Source: Planktothrix tepida PCC 9214 (GTDB lineage Bacteria > Cyanobacteriota > Cyanobacteriia > Cyanobacteriales > Microcoleaceae). Taken from it: a DNA stretch of 64,000 nucleotides. The first letter of the stretch is position 1. Every line of letters starts with the position of its first letter. The notes under the pieces are model-generated. The model saw only the letters and a list, made by a program, of their open reading frames with translations, had not been told where the DNA came from and searched no databases. A program made the translations under genes and the position numbers. This document shows, piece after piece, positions 44,179 through 54,342 of this stretch. The stretch is taken from assembly GCF_900009145.1 (NCBI RefSeq), contig NZ_LN889782.1, positions 1,574,078 through 1,638,077 of the forward strand, in the 5' to 3' direction.

Positions 44179-44599
44179 TTTTTTTAGCTTCTCCTAAAAT
44201 TAAAAAGTCTGAAGGGTTGAAGTTTATGTAAGAAATGCCTGATTAACAGCATTTGTTGATTCGGTATTTTTCAGCCAATAATCAACGTGCTTATACATTA
44301 ACCTTTGGACAGAGAACTCATCGTCTAGCAAAAGTTATATTATTAATTGTGTTTCGGGTTTCATTCTATAACTTGAGGAAGAGTTTTAATCAAATTCAAG
44401 TTTTAATTTCGAGCTTATAACTTGGGATAGATGTTTTTCTATAAAACATAAATAAATTAAGTATTCCGAGAATTTCATAAAATTCTTTCAGGTTTAGAGA
44501 TCTTTAAATGGGGAGAGGCGCGAGTCTATCTTTATGAAGTTATTAAATCTAGCTTCAGTCAGATACCGTGCAAATAGCAGATATAAACAGGAAAACATC
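44179..44599. other. 420-bp divergent intergenic region
   Basis: Control DNA between two divergent stress-type genes, AT-rich. No recognisable box or repeat is supported. An ORF start at 44534 upstream of 44600 is not used because the reading there is not protein-like. Confidence 0.4.
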
Positions 44600-45241
44600 A
44601 TGGCTAATCGAACTCACCCGTCTAAAGGAAAAAAAAATCAACTTCCTCACAATCAAAACTTAATTCAAGAGATTAAAGATGAGATTGAATTGAATCAAGA
44701 TGAAGAACCAACCTTAGCAGAATTAGCAAGCATTGAGGAGGAAATCGGTTTAAGAGAAATTCCCGTTGATCCCGAAGAACTCAATACAATCATGATTGAT
44801 GATACGGATGATAATTGGGATACCAATGATGATGATGTAATTGATGAAAGTGATGCTCCAGAAATGATTAGTGATTTACCCCCAGAAATTACCCAATCAT
44901 TAGGGACAGGACTACAAGGACAACCTACTGACCGTGCGGGTAGACGCGCTCATTTAAGCCAAAGTGATCAATTTAATCAAGCCAGTGCAGTTTTAACAGG
45001 TGGAGATATTGATGCTAATTTTGAACAAGCCAATGCTGTTGGGGATGAAGCCGTTGGCGGGACGGTCGCCACACCGGATCAAGATATTGTAGAGGAAATT
45101 GCAGCCGCAGTGGGTTTAGAAATGCGCGATCGCTCTTCCCTTCGGACAACAGAATTTTTAGAAAAACGAGATGATCAACGCTGGGAATTAGATCCCACTT
45201 CTTCTGAAGATTATGAAGACCGGGAAAACGAACGTTTGTAG
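44600..45241 (+). CDS. DUF6335 family protein
   Basis: 213 residues from the ATG at 44600 (MANRTHPSKGKKNQLPHNQN). Strongly acidic. The C-terminal block VLTGGDIDANFEQANAVGDE, then VGGTVATPDQDIVEEIAAAVG, is the cyanobacterial DUF6335 signature. Probably partly disordered. An inverted repeat (CTCTCCCAAG/CTTAGGAGAG, about 45314-45355) follows and could end transcription. Function unknown. Confidence 0.8.
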   Translation: MANRTHPSKGKKNQLPHNQNLIQEIKDEIELNQDEEPTLAELASIEEEIGLREIPVDPEELNTIMIDDTDDNWDTNDDDVIDESDAPEMISDLPPEITQSLGTGLQGQPTDRAGRRAHLSQSDQFNQASAVLTGGDIDANFEQANAVGDEAVGGTVATPDQDIVEEIAAAVGLEMRDRSSLRTTEFLEKRDDQRWELDPTSSEDYEDRENERL

Positions 45242-45380
45242 TCTAAATTGATAGGGGAGAATAAAACCTCTAAAAAAATCCCATTCCGTCACGAATTTAA
45301 GCGTTTTTAGAATTATCTCTCTCCCAAGCAAATACTGTTTCTTAGGAGAGGGATAGAATGGTTATTATCAATATAGAATT

Positions 45381-46340
45381 TTATACAAACTGATATAAAA
45401 TTTTAAAGAAAATGCTCAGATGATATTCAGCATCACTGTGTTCTGAATAAAATTTTCCTATCTTTAATAGCAATTGCTCTTTGTAATTGTCTGCTGAACC
45501 ACTCCAATTAGGAGGCGGTTCAATTTTACGCCAAAAATTTTTAGCTTTTATTAAAGTTAATAACACATAAATTAATTCATTTTTGCGAGTAACATCTACG
45601 GTAGAGTTAAATTCCTGAATCCAGGATATTTTTAATTGATTGACATCAGTACAGTTTAAACTTTGACAATAGTTAATTCTTTGACAGGCAGTTATTAGAT
45701 GATTGTTTAAATCAGGATCTTGATTAATTAATTCAGCCATATCTTTATAGATATCTGTCAGTAAAAGATTGTTTCCCTTATAAAGGGGGGTATAAAGGGG
45801 AACGGGAGGCATGGAACAACTATCAAACGTTTCTTGCAATTCAGGTATAATAAAATAAGATTCTTTGTGAATTAAACCTGTTACCCAAATTCGATGCTGG
45901 GATGCAGTTTGCTGATTAACTTTTAATCCTTGATAAAGGTCATAAAAGATGGTTTCGGTATCTGGAAATTGATAATTATGACCAATCTCTTTAGATTGAA
46001 TATCTAAATCAACAATGGCAAAAAGTTTTGTAGGGTCTAAATAAGAGTTAATCGGATCTTGTTCATGTAAATCTAATAAACTAAAATAGGTATCAATCAC
46101 ATCTTGGCGATCACCACAATTAAAAAATTCAGGTCGGTTTTGACTCCATCCTTGAGGAACACAAGCTTTATAAAAGTTAGCATCAGGCATCTTCTCCATT
46201 TTACTATAGCTTTGTGGTGAAGATCTACCCTCAAGTTTAGGAATATCCCCTTCACACAGAATGACAATTTTATTTTTAATTCTGCGAGATTGAAGAATCG
46301 TTTCACAATGTTTTTGTAATCCCTCTGGGTTCAGACGCAT
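45381..46340 (-). CDS. TOPRIM/DUF4435-like protein, partner of the 46352-47689 ATPase
   Basis: 319 residues from the ATG at 46340 (TTG at 46349 is possible). NKIVILCEGD gives the TOPRIM Glu motif (xxEG) and KLFAIVDLDIQ the D-x-D; FNCGDRQDVI and LIHKESYFIIPEL fill the DUF4435-like pattern. This is how OLD-type nucleases and the AriB subunit of PARIS look. It follows the ATPase gene with nearly no gap, so they act together. The nuclease call is inferred from motifs. Confidence 0.55.
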   Translation of the reverse strand: MRLNPEGLQKHCETILQSRRIKNKIVILCEGDIPKLEGRSSPQSYSKMEKMPDANFYKACVPQGWSQNRPEFFNCGDRQDVIDTYFSLLDLHEQDPINSYLDPTKLFAIVDLDIQSKEIGHNYQFPDTETIFYDLYQGLKVNQQTASQHRIWVTGLIHKESYFIIPELQETFDSCSMPPVPLYTPLYKGNNLLLTDIYKDMAELINQDPDLNNHLITACQRINYCQSLNCTDVNQLKISWIQEFNSTVDVTRKNELIYVLLTLIKAKNFWRKIEPPPNWSGSADNYKEQLLLKIGKFYSEHSDAEYHLSIFFKILYQFV

Positions 46341-46351
46341 GGTTCTCAATA

Positions 46352-47689
46352 TTAATCTTTATTTTTAATTAACTTAAGTTCAATTTCTTTGACGTGAGCA
46401 GGGGTCAATGCCTGACATAATTCGTAAGAGTGGGTTGCTAAAATATATTGGTTACTGCGTTCCCATTGTTGTAAATCCAAAATAATTTGATATTGCCAGT
46501 CTGGATGTAATGTAATTTCAATTTCATCCATTAAAACAATAGCATCTTTTATTTCATTATGTTTTAGCCAAACATAAATACTGAGTCTTTTTAATTCGCC
46601 ACGACTAAGATCTTGGGGATATAGATCTACTTCTTCACCCTGTTTATCTAATTTAAAGGTTATTTGGTTTGAATTGGGAGAAAAATTGATTTTTTTATTA
46701 ATCAAAATTGAATTTATATCCTGCTTCAATAAGGTTTCATAGTAATTACTGCCTTCTCCATCCTTTATTACATTTCTATCTTTGTTTCTAGCATCTATAA
46801 ATAATTGATTTACCAGATCTATTGCGAAAAAATCATAAGTAAAAAAACCTGGGATTTTTGTTCTTAAGGAATTTATATTAGAACAGTCGTTTTTTTCAGA
46901 ATCATCTTTTTTTTCAGAAAATAACTTTCTATATTCTCCATTCATAAATAGAAAATCTTGTGTTATATGAGAAGCAAAAAATACTTTTTTTGACAATTCA
47001 TCTAAAAAAATTTTAGCTTCATGAGAAGACAAATTCTCTATTTTATTCCCTATTTTATTCTTTATTTTACAAAGTAATGATTTGTCTTCAAATGATTGAT
47101 TTTTAGTTGAAGAATAATTACAAATATGCAATAAATTTTTCCGTTCCCATTCATCGAAGATCTCCTTGAGCATTCTCTTTGCTTCACGAAGTTTTAGTGC
47201 AGAACTATCATTTCCAGAAAGAATAGGAAAAGTAGTAGTATCAAAAAAAATTTTTTCAGCAATCTTGTTTTCAGAAGGAACAGAAGGAACAGAAAGAACA
47301 GAAAGAAGATTAGAAAAAGGCATAGAAAACCCTCGTTTTTCGTTATCATCCTTGACATTTATTTTGGAATTTATTGCATCAATTGTTTGATAAGCAAAAA
47401 ACTCGATAGTGTGTTCCTTAGAACCGTCCCAAATCTCGAAGGTAGCTAAAATAGTTTTCTCTGATGACTGATTAGGATTGAATCTATGAAGTAAATTTTG
47501 TAAAAACATATTTGTTTCGGCAGAAGTAGAACAGTGGAGAAGGGTAAAAATCAACTGTAAGAGCGTACTTTTACCGCCTCCATTTTGACTACCTAAAGGA
47601 AAAATTCGAGGAAAGAAATCTTTCTCAAACGTAATATCAACTTGATCCAAGCCTCGAAAATTAGGAACTTGAACTCTTCGTAAGTGCAT
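46352..47689 (-). CDS. ABC/AAA15-type ATPase of a two-gene cassette (AriA/OLD-like)
   Basis: 445 residues from the ATG at 47689, with AGGAG six bases upstream. Walker A GSQNGGGKST, ABC-like signature LSRGELKRLSIYVW, Walker B AIVLMDEIEITLHPDW, H-loop LATHSYE: an SMC-like ATPase with a long helical insertion (about 150-330). A DNA-encoded Ser/Pro repeat (SVLSVPSVPSEN) sits at about 130. Resembles AriA of PARIS, RecF-like and OLD ATPases. Probable antiphage defence. Confidence 0.6.
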   Translation of the reverse strand: MHLRRVQVPNFRGLDQVDITFEKDFFPRIFPLGSQNGGGKSTLLQLIFTLLHCSTSAETNMFLQNLLHRFNPNQSSEKTILATFEIWDGSKEHTIEFFAYQTIDAINSKINVKDDNEKRGFSMPFSNLLSVLSVPSVPSENKIAEKIFFDTTTFPILSGNDSSALKLREAKRMLKEIFDEWERKNLLHICNYSSTKNQSFEDKSLLCKIKNKIGNKIENLSSHEAKIFLDELSKKVFFASHITQDFLFMNGEYRKLFSEKKDDSEKNDCSNINSLRTKIPGFFTYDFFAIDLVNQLFIDARNKDRNVIKDGEGSNYYETLLKQDINSILINKKINFSPNSNQITFKLDKQGEEVDLYPQDLSRGELKRLSIYVWLKHNEIKDAIVLMDEIEITLHPDWQYQIILDLQQWERSNQYILATHSYELCQALTPAHVKEIELKLIKNKD

Positions 47690-47995
47690 ACTAGACTCCT
47701 GATTGTGTGGAGTTAAAACGATACCTTGATAAAATATAGAATATAACATTGCGATCGCTAACCCCCCAAACTCAGAAACCCTATTTCTCAGCTAGTTTAA
47801 AGGGATAAAATCAAAATCTTTGTTTAGAAACCCAGTTTCCGGGGAAGTACAAACCCTGGGTAGGGACAAAAGGCTTGTGACTATTTTTTGCCAAAGCTGC
47901 GATCTCAGACAATCCAAGTGTTCCTATAATATTAACAATTGAAACAAACATCCCAAGAAAGCAATAAATCCGCGTTAGGGAACACAGATAAGATT

Positions 47996-49180
47996 ATGAG
48001 CAGAATAGAAACCCGCACAGAACCGATGGTCTTGAACATGGGGCCACACCATCCCTCCATGCACGGGGTCTTGCGGTTAATTGTGACCCTGGATGGGGAA
48101 GATGTGGTGGACTGTGAACCCGTCATTGGGTATCTGCATCGCGGTATGGAAAAAATCGCCGAAAATCGTACCGTTGTGATGTACGTTCCCTATGTTAGCC
48201 GTTGGGACTATGCGGCGGGAATGTTCAACGAAGCGGTAACGGTTAATGCTCCAGAACGATTAGCCGGAGTCACCGTCCCCAAACGGGCTCAATATATTCG
48301 GGTGATTATGCTGGAACTCAACCGCATCGCTAATCACTTGTTATGGCTTGGGCCGTTCTTGGCTGACGTCGGAGCCCAAACCCCATTCTTCTATATTTTC
48401 CGAGAACGGGAATTAATCTATGACCTCTGGGAAGCCGCCACGGGATACCGGATGGTCAATAATAACTATTTCCGCATTGGGGGGGTAGCGGCAGATTTAC
48501 CCTATGGTTGGGTGGATAAATGTCGAGATTTCTGCGATTATTTCGCCCCCAAAATTGATGAATATGAACGCTTAATTACCAATAACCCGATTTTCCGACG
48601 TCGAATTGAAGGGTTAGGAACCATTACCCGTGAACAGGCGATTAACTGGGGGTTATCTGGCCCAATGTTACGCGCCTCTGGGGTGAAGTGGGATTTACGC
48701 AAAGTTGACCATTATGAATGTTATGACGAGTTAGACTGGGATGTCCAGTGGGACACGGGGGGAGATTGTTTCGCTCGTTATATCGTTCGGATTCGGGAAA
48801 TGCGGGAATCAGTGAAAATCCTGTATCAAGCCTTAGAGGCTCTCCCTGGTGGCTCCTACGAGAATTTAGAAGCAAAACGGATGATGGAGGGGCCAAAATC
48901 CGAATGGAATGGCTTTGATTATCAATTTATTGGTAAGAAAATTGCCCCAACCTTCAAAATCCCCAAAGGGGAACATTATGTACGGATTGAAAGTGGAAAA
49001 GGGGAACTCGGCATTTATATCATTGGGGATGATAATGTGTTTCCCTGGCGGTTCAAAATTCGGGCGGCGGATTTCTGTAATTTACCCATTCTCTCGGAAT
49101 TAGTTCGCGGAGAAAAAGTGGCTGACTTAGTAGCCATTCTCGGTAGTATCGATATTATCATGGGTTCCGTTGACCGTTAG
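47996..49180 (+). CDS. ndhH: NAD(P)H-quinone oxidoreductase subunit H
   Basis: 394 residues from the ATG at 47996 ([20 protein letters not shown]), the family's usual length. Blocks [56 protein letters not shown], DPxxxRYxVR-type R-I-R region. It is the catalytic-arm subunit of the NDH-1 complex near the quinone site. The frame from 47939 adds 19 non-conserved residues and is not used. Confidence 0.96.
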   Translation: MSRIETRTEPMVLNMGPHHPSMHGVLRLIVTLDGEDVVDCEPVIGYLHRGMEKIAENRTVVMYVPYVSRWDYAAGMFNEAVTVNAPERLAGVTVPKRAQYIRVIMLELNRIANHLLWLGPFLADVGAQTPFFYIFRERELIYDLWEAATGYRMVNNNYFRIGGVAADLPYGWVDKCRDFCDYFAPKIDEYERLITNNPIFRRRIEGLGTITREQAINWGLSGPMLRASGVKWDLRKVDHYECYDELDWDVQWDTGGDCFARYIVRIREMRESVKILYQALEALPGGSYENLEAKRMMEGPKSEWNGFDYQFIGKKIAPTFKIPKGEHYVRIESGKGELGIYIIGDDNVFPWRFKIRAADFCNLPILSELVRGEKVADLVAILGSIDIIMGSVDR

Positions 49181-49490
49181 AGCTTGATAGGTAGAAATGG
49201 GATTTGGGGCGAGGTATTCTTGTCCCTATCCTAAAAACAGAATTACTCTCAAATCGCTGCATCTCGTCAAAAAATTTACAAAAATTTATAAAAATAAAAT
49301 TCCAAAAGTATTGTTGTATACTAAATACTAGATTGAAAATAACAGTTGTGTTGAAAAAAACGAGTCCGTTTACAGAATAATTTTTAAGGGTGATCTTCAT
49401 CGAATTGCTCACAACTCAAGTTGAAATCGTCTCAATAGTCTTGATTCTTTTCAAAAGTAACTAACTTTTAAAAAGAAAATATTAGGTATT
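49181..49490. other. 310-bp gap after ndhH
   Basis: AT-rich with no gene; a minus-strand frame is an artefact. TATACT near 49317 (within TTGTATACTAAATAC) could be a -10 element of the pentapeptide gene. Confidence 0.4.
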
Positions 49491-50513
49491 ATGAAGTTAG
49501 AGGCTATCACTATGAAAAGCAATGAAATTGTTGAACGCTATCTTCGGGGAGAACGAGATTTCAGAGGGTTAGATTTAACGGCGGAAAATTTAATTGGAGT
49601 TACCCTCAATCAAGCTAATTTCTCAACTTCACGTTTAAAAGAGGCTTCTCTGGCGAGAGCTTATTTAGAACGTTGTTTTTTAATGGATGTTAACTTAAAT
49701 GGAGCGTTTTTATATGGAACAAATTTAAGTTTTTCTAAATTAAAAGGCAGCTATTTAATTGAAGCTGATTTAACCAAAGCTAACTTACAAGGAGCGCAAT
49801 TAAATGGAGTCGATTTAACGAATGCGAAACTGAGTGGAGCTATCCTATTATCGGTTAATTTATTTCGGGCGAATTTAACTGGGGTCAATTTATGTGGGGC
49901 AAATCTCAACGGAATTAACCTGCGGTCTGCCAATTTAGAAAGAGCCAATTTAAACTGGACAAATTTAAGTGGTGCTAGATTAAGTGGGGCAAATTTAAAA
50001 GGAGCGCAACTCAATGGTGTTAAACTCAATGGCGCGTTTCTGAATGGCTTGCAATTAGAAGGCGTTGATTTTAGTGGGTTAGACCTGAATGACGCTAAAA
50101 TGAGTGGCGCAAAATTGGCGGGTGCTAACTTAATGGGAACCGCATTACACGCTGCTCAAATGCGATTTTCTAATTTAGAAGGGGCGAATTTACAGGAAGC
50201 GGATTTACATGAAAGCAGTTTAAAAGGCGGACAATTCGTTTCAGTTAATTTAATGAAAGGCGACTTACGCGATGCCGATTTGAGAAATGCTGATTTGAGT
50301 TATGCAAATCTCAATTTAGCTGATTTATCCGGCGCAGACTTAACCAATGCTAATCTTCAAGGTGCTTATTTGTGGGGGGCTAATTTAGATGGGACTTGTT
50401 TAAAAGGGGCAAATTTAACAGGTGCAAGTTTGCGAAATGCTAAACTCAATGGGGCTGATTTACAAGATACCATTTTATGCGGTGCAACCCTGCCAAATGG
50501 TCGAATTTATTAA
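49491..50513 (+). CDS. Pentapeptide repeat protein
   Basis: 340 residues, nearly the whole length made of A(D/N)LXX repeats (for instance ANLQGAQLNG, ADLTNANLQG, ANLDGTCLKG), about 55 pentapeptides, so a quadrilateral beta-helix. No signal peptide or membrane helix, so cytoplasmic. N-terminal 20 residues NEIVERYLRGERDFRGLDL are typical starts. Role unknown; some relatives mimic DNA or bind topoisomerase. Confidence 0.93.
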   Translation: MKLEAITMKSNEIVERYLRGERDFRGLDLTAENLIGVTLNQANFSTSRLKEASLARAYLERCFLMDVNLNGAFLYGTNLSFSKLKGSYLIEADLTKANLQGAQLNGVDLTNAKLSGAILLSVNLFRANLTGVNLCGANLNGINLRSANLERANLNWTNLSGARLSGANLKGAQLNGVKLNGAFLNGLQLEGVDFSGLDLNDAKMSGAKLAGANLMGTALHAAQMRFSNLEGANLQEADLHESSLKGGQFVSVNLMKGDLRDADLRNADLSYANLNLADLSGADLTNANLQGAYLWGANLDGTCLKGANLTGASLRNAKLNGADLQDTILCGATLPNGRIY

Positions 50514-50544
50514 CTCTTTAGCCCTATTTTGATGCGGAATAAGC

Positions 50545-51768
50545 CTACAAAGCTACTGTTAATTCAATCCAAAAATAGGCGATTAAAAGCGTTATTAAAG
50601 TAACAGGAACACCAAACTTTAAATGGTCTATAAATGTAATTTTATAACGCAATTTAGCAGCAGATTCTACTATAATTAAATTCGCAACGGAACCAAATAA
50701 TGTTAGATTTCCGGCTAAGGTAGATGCTGCTGCTAACATTAACCAAGATTTCGTATCCTGGGGGTTAATTAAAGGCTGCATCATTAACACCGCCGGAACA
50801 TTAGAAATTAAATTAGAAAGAATTACGGTTACTCCTAACAGTCCGGCGGTAGTTTCCGCAAAGGGTGTAAAAATTTGTAGCAGATTTAAGCGTTCCGTGG
50901 CGGCGGTGAGAATAAATAAACCCGAAAACATCACTAATAAATCCCAATCCACTTGTTTTAAGATTTTTTCGGGTTTAATGCGACGAGTCATCAATAATAA
51001 AGCAGCGGCCGTTAATGCCGAAATTCCTAATGGATATCCTGCTATAAAAGCAACAAATAATCCACTGGTAATCACAACGGTTTTGATTAATAAAGGTCTA
51101 ACCATTTTCACCCGAATTCGGGGAGGAATCACAAGCGGTTTTAAGGAACGAACATCAGGATAAAATAACCACAATAAGGCAATTTGTACCATTAACCCCA
51201 AAATCGCAACGGGAGTTAAGACTTGGGCAAATTCTAAAAAGGGAATTTGGGAAAAAGAACCGATTAAAATATTCTGAGGATTCCCGTTAATTGTTGCTAC
51301 AGAACCAATATTAGTCGCCGCTCCTAAAGCAAGTAAATAAGGAATAGGATTCAGGCGTAGAGTTTGAATTAAACTCAAAATTAAAGGGGTAAATACTAAG
51401 GCTATTGTATCATTTAAAAATAAAGCAGACAACAACCCACAGCTAAAAGTTAAAACAACTAATAATCCAAATGGAGTATGAGTAATCCGAATTAAACGAT
51501 TGAGAAATAATTGGAAAAAACCGGAATAAGCTAAATTAGCATTAACGACCATCATACTTAATAAAAAGATAATCGTATTGGCATCAATGGCTTGCCAAGC
51601 TTCTTCTAAAGTTAAAATACCTAAAGTAACTAAAAAAGCTGAACCAACTAAAGAAATTGTCGCTCGGTTCATCCGAAGACCAGGGATTATTCCTAATGCT
51701 AATCCTAGATAAGTTAAAGCTAAAACTAAATATTGAATCCCAAAAATAAACTTCACATTTCCTTTCAC
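50545..51768 (-). CDS. ArsB/NhaD/CitT-like anion transporter
   Basis: 407 residues, about ten transmembrane helices. ALFLNDTIALVFTPLI and GAATNIGSVATINGNPQNI are the hairpin motifs of the ion-transporter superfamily (SLC13/ArsB). Substrate unknown, arsenite, dicarboxylate or sodium-coupled anions. Monocistronic. Convergent with the pentapeptide gene. Confidence 0.85.
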   Translation of the reverse strand: MKGNVKFIFGIQYLVLALTYLGLALGIIPGLRMNRATISLVGSAFLVTLGILTLEEAWQAIDANTIIFLLSMMVVNANLAYSGFFQLFLNRLIRITHTPFGLLVVLTFSCGLLSALFLNDTIALVFTPLILSLIQTLRLNPIPYLLALGAATNIGSVATINGNPQNILIGSFSQIPFLEFAQVLTPVAILGLMVQIALLWLFYPDVRSLKPLVIPPRIRVKMVRPLLIKTVVITSGLFVAFIAGYPLGISALTAAALLLMTRRIKPEKILKQVDWDLLVMFSGLFILTAATERLNLLQIFTPFAETTAGLLGVTVILSNLISNVPAVLMMQPLINPQDTKSWLMLAAASTLAGNLTLFGSVANLIIVESAAKLRYKITFIDHLKFGVPVTLITLLIAYFWIELTVAL

Positions 51769-51920
51769 TAATAGTGTTAAATTTTAAAATATAGAAACAT
51801 TAAATAAATTGATGATTATCCCCATTATGCAGATAAAAATCCAGAAAATAATAAGGTTTCATAGTGAATAAATCCCCAATAAATTAAGGTTTAAATTCCG
51901 AGGATTGAGGCAATTTCCGA

Positions 51921-52775
51921 TCAGGACGATTTGTTCGAGATAAAAATTGCGATCGCACCCAAACAAAACAACCCCATCACCCCAGCTAACGGATTTTGAT
52001 CAATTCCGGTAATCGCCTCAGAAACCGTATCAGAATAATCAATCAGTTGCCCCACATTAATCATATAATAACCCCAAACTAACCCCCCATGCAACCCCAT
52101 CGGTAAACCCAACCAACCAGACGGACTTAACTTTAAACGAGGTGAAGAAGCCGGAAACCAAGCTAGTTTAGAGATAACTAAGATTGAGCCTAATAACACT
52201 AACCCTGGAAATTGTAAGGCTGTTCTTTGAATTTCGGATAACGGTTTAATAAAATGTAAACTTGCAAAGATTAAACTATTAATCACTAATGCTATTTTCG
52301 GGGAATAATCTCGGTTTAATTCATCCAGTAACCATCCTCTAAAAAATAATTCCTCTGCAAACCCCACTCCAAAAGCGACTAAAAACCCTTCTAAACTAAT
52401 TCTAAAAAAATTAGGGTTTGGAGATTGCCATTGTACCCAACCGAATAGGGATTCTATGAAAAATAATCCTATTAAACTGATTAATCCTAATCCTAATCCT
52501 TTAAAATAATTTTGATAATTTTTAGAATTAAAGACTAACCCATAACGAGTTAAGGGGTGAGATTCTTGATAAATTGCTTTGACCCAAAAGTGAATTAAAA
52601 TCAGAAACTCGACATAGAGAAAAATTAATGTAATAATACTAACAAAATTGCGATCGCTCACCCATAAATAAAAAGGTGCTGCCAAGGGGAGCCAAAGCAA
52701 CACCAACATTAGGAGAAAAATAATAATTCTCAGAAAAGCAGGATAATTTCTTAAAAATTCAAGATGGTATTTCAA
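51921..52775 (-). CDS. CPBP family intramembrane glutamic endopeptidase
   Basis: 284 residues, about eight transmembrane helices. The CPBP/Abi motif GFAEELFFRGWLLDEL (EExxxR), FASLHF (FxxxH) and MGLHGG. Relatives process prenylated or membrane-bound proteins. Sits directly upstream of clpS on the same strand, 26 bp apart, with clpS first. Confidence 0.9.
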   Translation of the reverse strand: MKYHLEFLRNYPAFLRIIIFLLMLVLLWLPLAAPFYLWVSDRNFVSIITLIFLYVEFLILIHFWVKAIYQESHPLTRYGLVFNSKNYQNYFKGLGLGLISLIGLFFIESLFGWVQWQSPNPNFFRISLEGFLVAFGVGFAEELFFRGWLLDELNRDYSPKIALVINSLIFASLHFIKPLSEIQRTALQFPGLVLLGSILVISKLAWFPASSPRLKLSPSGWLGLPMGLHGGLVWGYYMINVGQLIDYSDTVSEAITGIDQNPLAGVMGLFCLGAIAIFISNKSS

Positions 52776-52801
52776 ACCTATTGTCCTATCATTGAGGAAG
52801 T

Positions 52802-53083
52802 TTATTCATCGGGTTCAATCGTGCTGATGAGTCCATGAGTTTTTAAGGTTTCGCAATAAAATTCTGCGTGTTCTTGAGCACAAGTAATCACCAACGCTAG
52901 GCCATTGGTATGGGCTTCCATCATAATACTCACCGCCTGGGGTTGAGTCAAACTCGGAACCGTTTTCATCAACACCTGAACAACATACTCCATCGAATTA
53001 AAATCATCATTATGCAGCAAAACCCGATAACGGGGTGCAAGTTTACGAACAGTCTCACTCTTTTGTACGGTCTCAACAGACAC
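52802..53083 (-). CDS. clpS: ATP-dependent Clp protease adaptor ClpS
   Basis: 93 residues: RVLLHNDDFNSMEYVVQVL, AVSIMMEAHTNGLALVI, CAQEHAEFYCETLKTHGL. The D-D-F-N core binds N-degrons and hands them to ClpC/ClpA. Likely cotranscribed with the CPBP protease, whose start is 26 bp after the clpS stop. A cyanobacterial genome often has two clpS genes. Confidence 0.95.
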   Translation of the reverse strand: MSVETVQKSETVRKLAPRYRVLLHNDDFNSMEYVVQVLMKTVPSLTQPQAVSIMMEAHTNGLALVITCAQEHAEFYCETLKTHGLISTIEPDE

Positions 53084-53535
53084 AGTTTTTTCTCCTTTTT
53101 GAACAAATGGAAAGGGATTAGGATTAGTAAAATCAATAAATTATTAGACTTTATACAGTTTAATGAATCCTTGCGGGAGCGACAAGGTTGTTGAGAGTTG
53201 ACCGTTAACCCGACATCTCAAACCGGGACACGATAACATATTAGAAGCCCCAGGGCTGTTTCATTTTCTCTGAAAATTTCTATGACCTAATCCCCCAGAC
53301 CCCTTCCCTTGCAGGGAAGGGGGAGTAATTAATATTTTTAAATCTAACTTCTTATTTAAGAGTAACAAAAATTCTCCCCTCTTCATGGGGTCGAGGGGCT
53401 GGGGGAGTGTGTCAAACGAGATTAGATTTATTGAAACCGAGAAAGCCTACAAATTAGATTAAACTAATTCTGTCCGCAGAAACGAGAGTGTCAATAATTC
53501 ACAAAATCATCTTTGAGCAGCAATTCCTGAGCAAT
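53084..53535. other. 450-bp intergenic region with palindromic CCTTCCC repeat
   Basis: No gene. CCCCTTCCCTTGCAGGGAAGGGG (about 53302-53324) is a strong hairpin, and related ACCCC/GGGGT words (GACCCCAT/ATGGGGTC type) follow at 53385-53410. Together these look like an interspersed repeat, not a gene. Confidence 0.5.
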
Positions 53536-54156
53536 CTAACGCTGTTGGTTTAACAAAGGACGAACAATCCAATACCCAGCACCAAAAGCAACGACAACAA
53601 TCACCACAATCGACACAATTAACCAAAATCCACTCAGTTCAGAACGCTGAGATTTAGACAGGGGGCGTAACCGAGCTTCCGGTTGTTCTGTAAAAAAGGG
53701 TTCTGCGACTTCTGGTATTAAAGGTTGTTGTTGAGGAGGCTGGGGAAAGGGAAAATTCGGTTCAGGAGCTTGGGGTTGGGAGGTAACGCCAGGGGCGATG
53801 TCGAGAAACGGAGAAGTCGCAGCCGTCCCAGAACTACTCACTGGGGATGAAACATCCAAATTGAAAGAATGAGATCCTGGGGGTGTAAAGGAAGATTTTT
53901 TTCCTTGACCTACATTTTGAGCTTTATTAATCGCTTGGTGCAACTGAATTGCGGCTTGAACCACGTTTTCCAGTTCTTGACGAAGCTGGTGATTTTGTTG
54001 TGTTAACTGGTGATTTTGGGTTTTGAGGGCTTCTAATTGAGATTGAACCGTTTGTAACTCAGCCGTGACTTCTCGATAGATAGAAATCGGAATAGATGGA
54101 GAGTAGTTACTCGATGCCACTGACGGAGTAGGGCTGGAGGTGTCAGCATTTTGCAT
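53536..54156 (-). CDS. Coiled-coil protein with C-terminal membrane helix
   Basis: 206 residues from the ATG at 54156 (a TTG five codons upstream is possible). Coiled coil about 25-75 (YREVTAELQTVQSQLEALKT, NHQLTQQNHQLRQELEN), a Ser/Pro/Gln-rich linker, then one transmembrane helix (FWLIVSIVVIVVVAFGAGYW) and a short basic end. Tail-anchored look. Function unknown. Confidence 0.6.
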   Translation of the reverse strand: MQNADTSSPTPSVASSNYSPSIPISIYREVTAELQTVQSQLEALKTQNHQLTQQNHQLRQELENVVQAAIQLHQAINKAQNVGQGKKSSFTPPGSHSFNLDVSSPVSSSGTAATSPFLDIAPGVTSQPQAPEPNFPFPQPPQQQPLIPEVAEPFFTEQPEARLRPLSKSQRSELSGFWLIVSIVVIVVVAFGAGYWIVRPLLNQQR

Positions 54157-54342
54157 AGGGCGGGTGATCAAGGGTGAACATCAATTGGGAACTGATAAAA
54201 TTAACCTGGTGGGTCAGGTTAGTTTGTTATGTTTCAGGATACCTGTCATTAGAACGCTTTGAACCAATTTCTTTAAGAAATTTCAGAAAAACTTCCGTTC
54301 TATTCACTAAACTTTAAAGAGTCCCTGTTGAATCTCAATTCC

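Noticed and set aside
48642-48896. 84-codon minus-strand frame
   Set aside because: Antisense shadow of ndhH.
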